The notes under the pieces are model-generated. The model made no database searches. It saw only the letters and a program-made list of their open reading frames with translations, and was not told the origin of the DNA. This document shows, one piece after another, positions 13,866 through 15,346 of a DNA stretch of 15,346 bases. The position numbers were made by a program, and so were the translations under genes. Source of the DNA: JAZRGE01 sp045644025 (GTDB taxonomy: Bacteria > Bacillota > Clostridia > Oscillospirales > Acutalibacteraceae); assembly GCA_045644025.1 (NCBI GenBank), contig JAZRGE010000013.1, positions 1 to 15,346 of the forward strand, written 5' to 3'. Position 1 is the first letter of the stretch, and every line of letters begins with the position of its first letter.

Positions 13866-14561
13866 ATGAAACATGGAAAAAAATACAATCAGAGCGTAGC
13901 TATGCTTGAGCCCGGAAAGCTCTATGATATTGCAGAAGCTATGGAGCTCGCATCTAAAACAGCATCTGCCAAGTTTGATGAGACCGTGGAACTCCACGTT
14001 CGCCTTGGCGTTGACTCCAGACACGCAGACCAGCAGGTTCGCGGCGCAGTTGTTCTCCCCAACGGCACCGGTAAGAACATTCGTGTTCTTGTTATTGCCA
14101 AGGGTGATAATGTTAAGGCTGCTCTGGAGGCCGGTGCAGATTATGCCGGCAGCGAAGAAATGGTAACAAAGATCCAGAATGAAAACTGGATGGATTTTGA
14201 TGTTCTTATCACCACTCCCGATATGATGGGCATGGTAGGTCGTCTTGGTAAGGTTCTCGGCCCCCGTGGCTTGATGCCTAACCCCAAGGCAGGTACCGTT
14301 ACTCCCGATGTAGCCCGCGCTGTTAACGAAGCAAAGGCTGGTAAGATCGAGTACCGTCTGGATAAGACCAACATCATCCACTGCCCCATCGGCAAGGCTT
14401 CTTTCGGTGCAGAAAAGCTTCGTGAGAACTTCGATACTCTTATGAACGCTATCGTAAAGGCTAAGCCCGCCGCTTCCAAGGGTCAGTACATTAAGTCTTG
14501 TGTTGTTGCAACAACTATGGGTCCCGGAATCAAGATCAACCCCGCTAAGTTCGGTGTTTAA
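13866..14561 (+). CDS. rplA: 50S ribosomal protein L1
   Basis: The 231-aa protein has the L1 two-domain fold: domain I is made from both termini (KFDETVELHVRLGVDSRHADQQVRGAVVLPNGTGK, and SFGAEKLRENFDTLMNAIVKAKP), and domain II includes DVLITTPDMMGMVGRLGKVLGPRGLMPNPKAGTVT. It forms the mobile L1 stalk at the ribosomal exit site and acts as a translational repressor of its own mRNA in many bacteria. GGAGGT lies 8 nt before the ATG. No terminator follows; the rplJ promoter begins 9 bp past the stop. Confidence 0.98.
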   Translation: MKHGKKYNQSVAMLEPGKLYDIAEAMELASKTASAKFDETVELHVRLGVDSRHADQQVRGAVVLPNGTGKNIRVLVIAKGDNVKAALEAGADYAGSEEMVTKIQNENWMDFDVLITTPDMMGMVGRLGKVLGPRGLMPNPKAGTVTPDVARAVNEAKAGKIEYRLDKTNIIHCPIGKASFGAEKLRENFDTLMNAIVKAKPAASKGQYIKSCVVATTMGPGIKINPAKFGV

Positions 14562-14569
14562 TTTTGTTC

Positions 14570-14598
14570 TTGACATTTTAGTTTGTTCGTGATAATAT
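14570..14598 (+). promoter_or_regulatory. Sigma-A promoter of rplJ-rplL
   Basis: TTGACA (14570-14575), a 17-nt spacer and TAATAT (14593-14598) form a near-consensus promoter just after rplA, with a predicted start near 14605. It lets the L10-L12 genes be expressed apart from L11-L1. Confidence 0.92.
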
Positions 14599-14604
14599 CA
14601 ATGA

Positions 14605-14748
14605 TGTTCTTTGCCGTGTAATGCGGCAGCTATTCCAAAGACAGCAGGTGCCACCCGTTTGGCTCAATACCCTGCCGAGGATGCGCTACTATTACTCTTA
14701 GTGTGTAATTGTGCCTGTCCATGTCTTTGGGCAGGCACTTATTTTTTT
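14605..14748 (+). ncRNA. L10-type ribosomal protein leader
   Basis: The roughly 145-nt leader before rplJ contains hairpin TGCCG-TGTAATG-CGGCA (14612-14628). It also has the bulged helix CAGCAGGTGCC...GGCTCAATACCCTGC (14644-14675: GCAGG/CCTGC outside, GCC/GGC inside, 8-nt loop), then an intrinsic terminator. This arrangement and the AGACAGCAGGTGCC string resemble the L10 leader of Firmicutes, to which the L10(L12)4 complex binds to favour termination. The match is by eye. Confidence 0.8.
14711..14748 (+). terminator. Attenuator terminator of the rplJ leader
   Basis: GTGCCTGTCC (14711-14720) pairs with GGGCAGGCAC (14729-14738) over 10 bp with one G-U, loop ATGTCTTT, followed by TTATTTTTTT. 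It lies directly before the rplJ ribosome binding site, so it acts as an attenuator. Confidence 0.92.
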
Positions 14749-14763
14749 GGAGGTGAATTTATT

Positions 14764-15276
14764 TTGCCAAGTCAGAAAGTTTTGGAACAGAAGAAGCAGT
14801 TCGTTGCTGAGCTGTCTGAGCAGCTTAAAGGCGCAAAGGCCGGTGTTGTGGTTGATTACCAGGGTATCACCGTTGCTGCCGATACTGCACTGAGAAAATC
14901 TCTCAGAGAGGCCAACGTAAACTACAGCGTTGTGAAGAACACTCTGCTGGGTCGCGCTGCCGATGAAGCAGATCTTAGCGAACTGAAATCCGTTCTGGAA
15001 GGCACCACCGCTCTTGCCACTTGCGACAACGATGAGATCATCGCTGCTAAGTTGCTTTGCGAGTTTGCCGAAAAGAATGATTGCATCAAGATCAAAGCCG
15101 GTTTCTATGAAGGTAAGGTTGTTGATGCAGCAACAGTTCAGAGCCTTGCAAAGGTCCCCCCGAAGGATGTTTTGCTTTCCATGTTTATTGGTGGCTTGAA
15201 CAGTATGGTTGCAGGTCTTGCCCGCGCTGTTAATGCAGTTGCCGAGCAGAAGGGCGAAGCTGCCCCCGAGGCATAA
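14764..15276 (+). CDS. rplJ: 50S ribosomal protein L10, TTG start
   Basis: L10 anchors the L12 dimers of the ribosomal stalk and, with them, regulates its own operon. From the TTG at 14764 the protein is 170 aa, the normal length: PSQKVLEQKKQFVAELSEQLKGAKAGVVVDYQGITVAADTALRK, NVNYSVVKNTLLGRA, and a C-terminal helix (about 140-160, MFIGGLNSMVAGLARAVNAVAEQK) that binds L12. GGAGGT ends 9 nt before the TTG. The open frame extends upstream to 14611, but that part is the leader and attenuator and is not coding. An in-frame ATT at 14761 is a less likely alternative start. rplL follows after 50 bp. Confidence 0.95.
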   Translation: MPSQKVLEQKKQFVAELSEQLKGAKAGVVVDYQGITVAADTALRKSLREANVNYSVVKNTLLGRAADEADLSELKSVLEGTTALATCDNDEIIAAKLLCEFAEKNDCIKIKAGFYEGKVVDAATVQSLAKVPPKDVLLSMFIGGLNSMVAGLARAVNAVAEQKGEAAPEA

Positions 15277-15326
15277 TGCCTTAAATTAAAACAAAAACAA
15301 AAAATTATTTATGGAGGATTTGTATC

Positions 15327-15346
15327 ATGTCTGAGAAAATCACAAA
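15327..15346 (+). CDS. rplL: 50S ribosomal protein L7/L12, N-terminal fragment
   Basis: An ATG preceded by GGAGG (15313-15317, 9-nt spacing) opens MSEKIT before the window ends. The start SEKI and the place right after rplJ fit L7/L12, the multimeric stalk protein that recruits translational GTPases. Only six codons are visible, so the call depends on context. Confidence 0.85.

Noticed and set aside
13725..14576. 283-aa minus-strand open frame opposite rplK/rplA
   Set aside because: It is a shadow of the ribosomal protein genes, with codon-bias-driven openness.
14611..14763. N-terminal extension of L10 to 221 aa
   Set aside because: The region is the L10 leader and attenuator. The GGAGGT before the TTG at 14764 and the family length set the real start.
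1..15346. Search by eye for CRISPR, insertion sequences, phage genes, tRNA/rRNA genes or a defence system
   Set aside because: No spaced repeats, transposase, integrase, cloverleaf or rRNA signature was found; the window is core housekeeping sequence.

Overview
The window reads as chromosomal core sequence from a low-to-mid GC Gram-positive bacterium of the Clostridia, probably near Oscillospirales/Ruminococcaceae. The reasons are near-perfect sigma-A promoters, strong GGAGG ribosome binding sites, a ClpC-type (UVR-containing) Clp ATPase, the dprA-topA-trmFO order familiar from Firmicutes, an infC-rpmI-rplT operon with an L20-type attenuated leader, and an L33-SecE-NusG-L11-L1-L10-L12 cluster. 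The placement is inferred from gene order and protein style, not from a search. No phage, insertion sequence, CRISPR array, tRNA or rRNA gene was seen.

Left part, minus strand (1-11346), read in transcription order from right to left. clpC stands alone and ends at a strong hairpin. Next come a 125-aa protein I do not recognise and a short ComEA-like membrane-anchored helix-hairpin-helix protein, each behind its own sigma-A-like promoter. The serC-serA operon makes phosphoserine from 3-phosphoglycerate. infC-rpmI-rplT (IF3, L35, L20) has a 178-nt leader containing an intrinsic terminator, and infC begins with a rare ATC codon. A SpoU-type RNA methyltransferase, dprA, topA and the first codons of trmFO follow as a tightly packed run directly behind the rplT terminator.

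Right part, plus strand (11483-15346). A 37-aa, eight-cysteine protein lies next to clpC, divergently oriented, with its own terminator. Then a TTGACT/TAACAT promoter starts rpmG-secE-nusG-rplK-rplA. A second promoter and an L10-type leader with attenuator precede rplJ, and rplL runs off the window. Translation and transcription machinery is therefore arranged in two opposed blocks.

Most interesting points: (1) SecE carries an extra N-terminal domain of about 165 residues with about four membrane spans, so it is a fusion several times the usual Firmicutes length. (2) There are two copies of an RNA element resembling the L1-binding helix of 23S rRNA, one before rplK and one before rplA, sharing the 9-mer GTGGGAGGA. 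(3) infC has an ATC start and a promoter lying inside the apparent longer reading frame. (4) The tiny cysteine-rich gene has a promoter that also fits the sporulation sigma-K pattern. (5) The two small genes between clpC and serC have near-identical promoter/RBS modules. I found no clearly new multi-gene defence or metabolic system; the novelty is in fusion architecture and RNA regulation.
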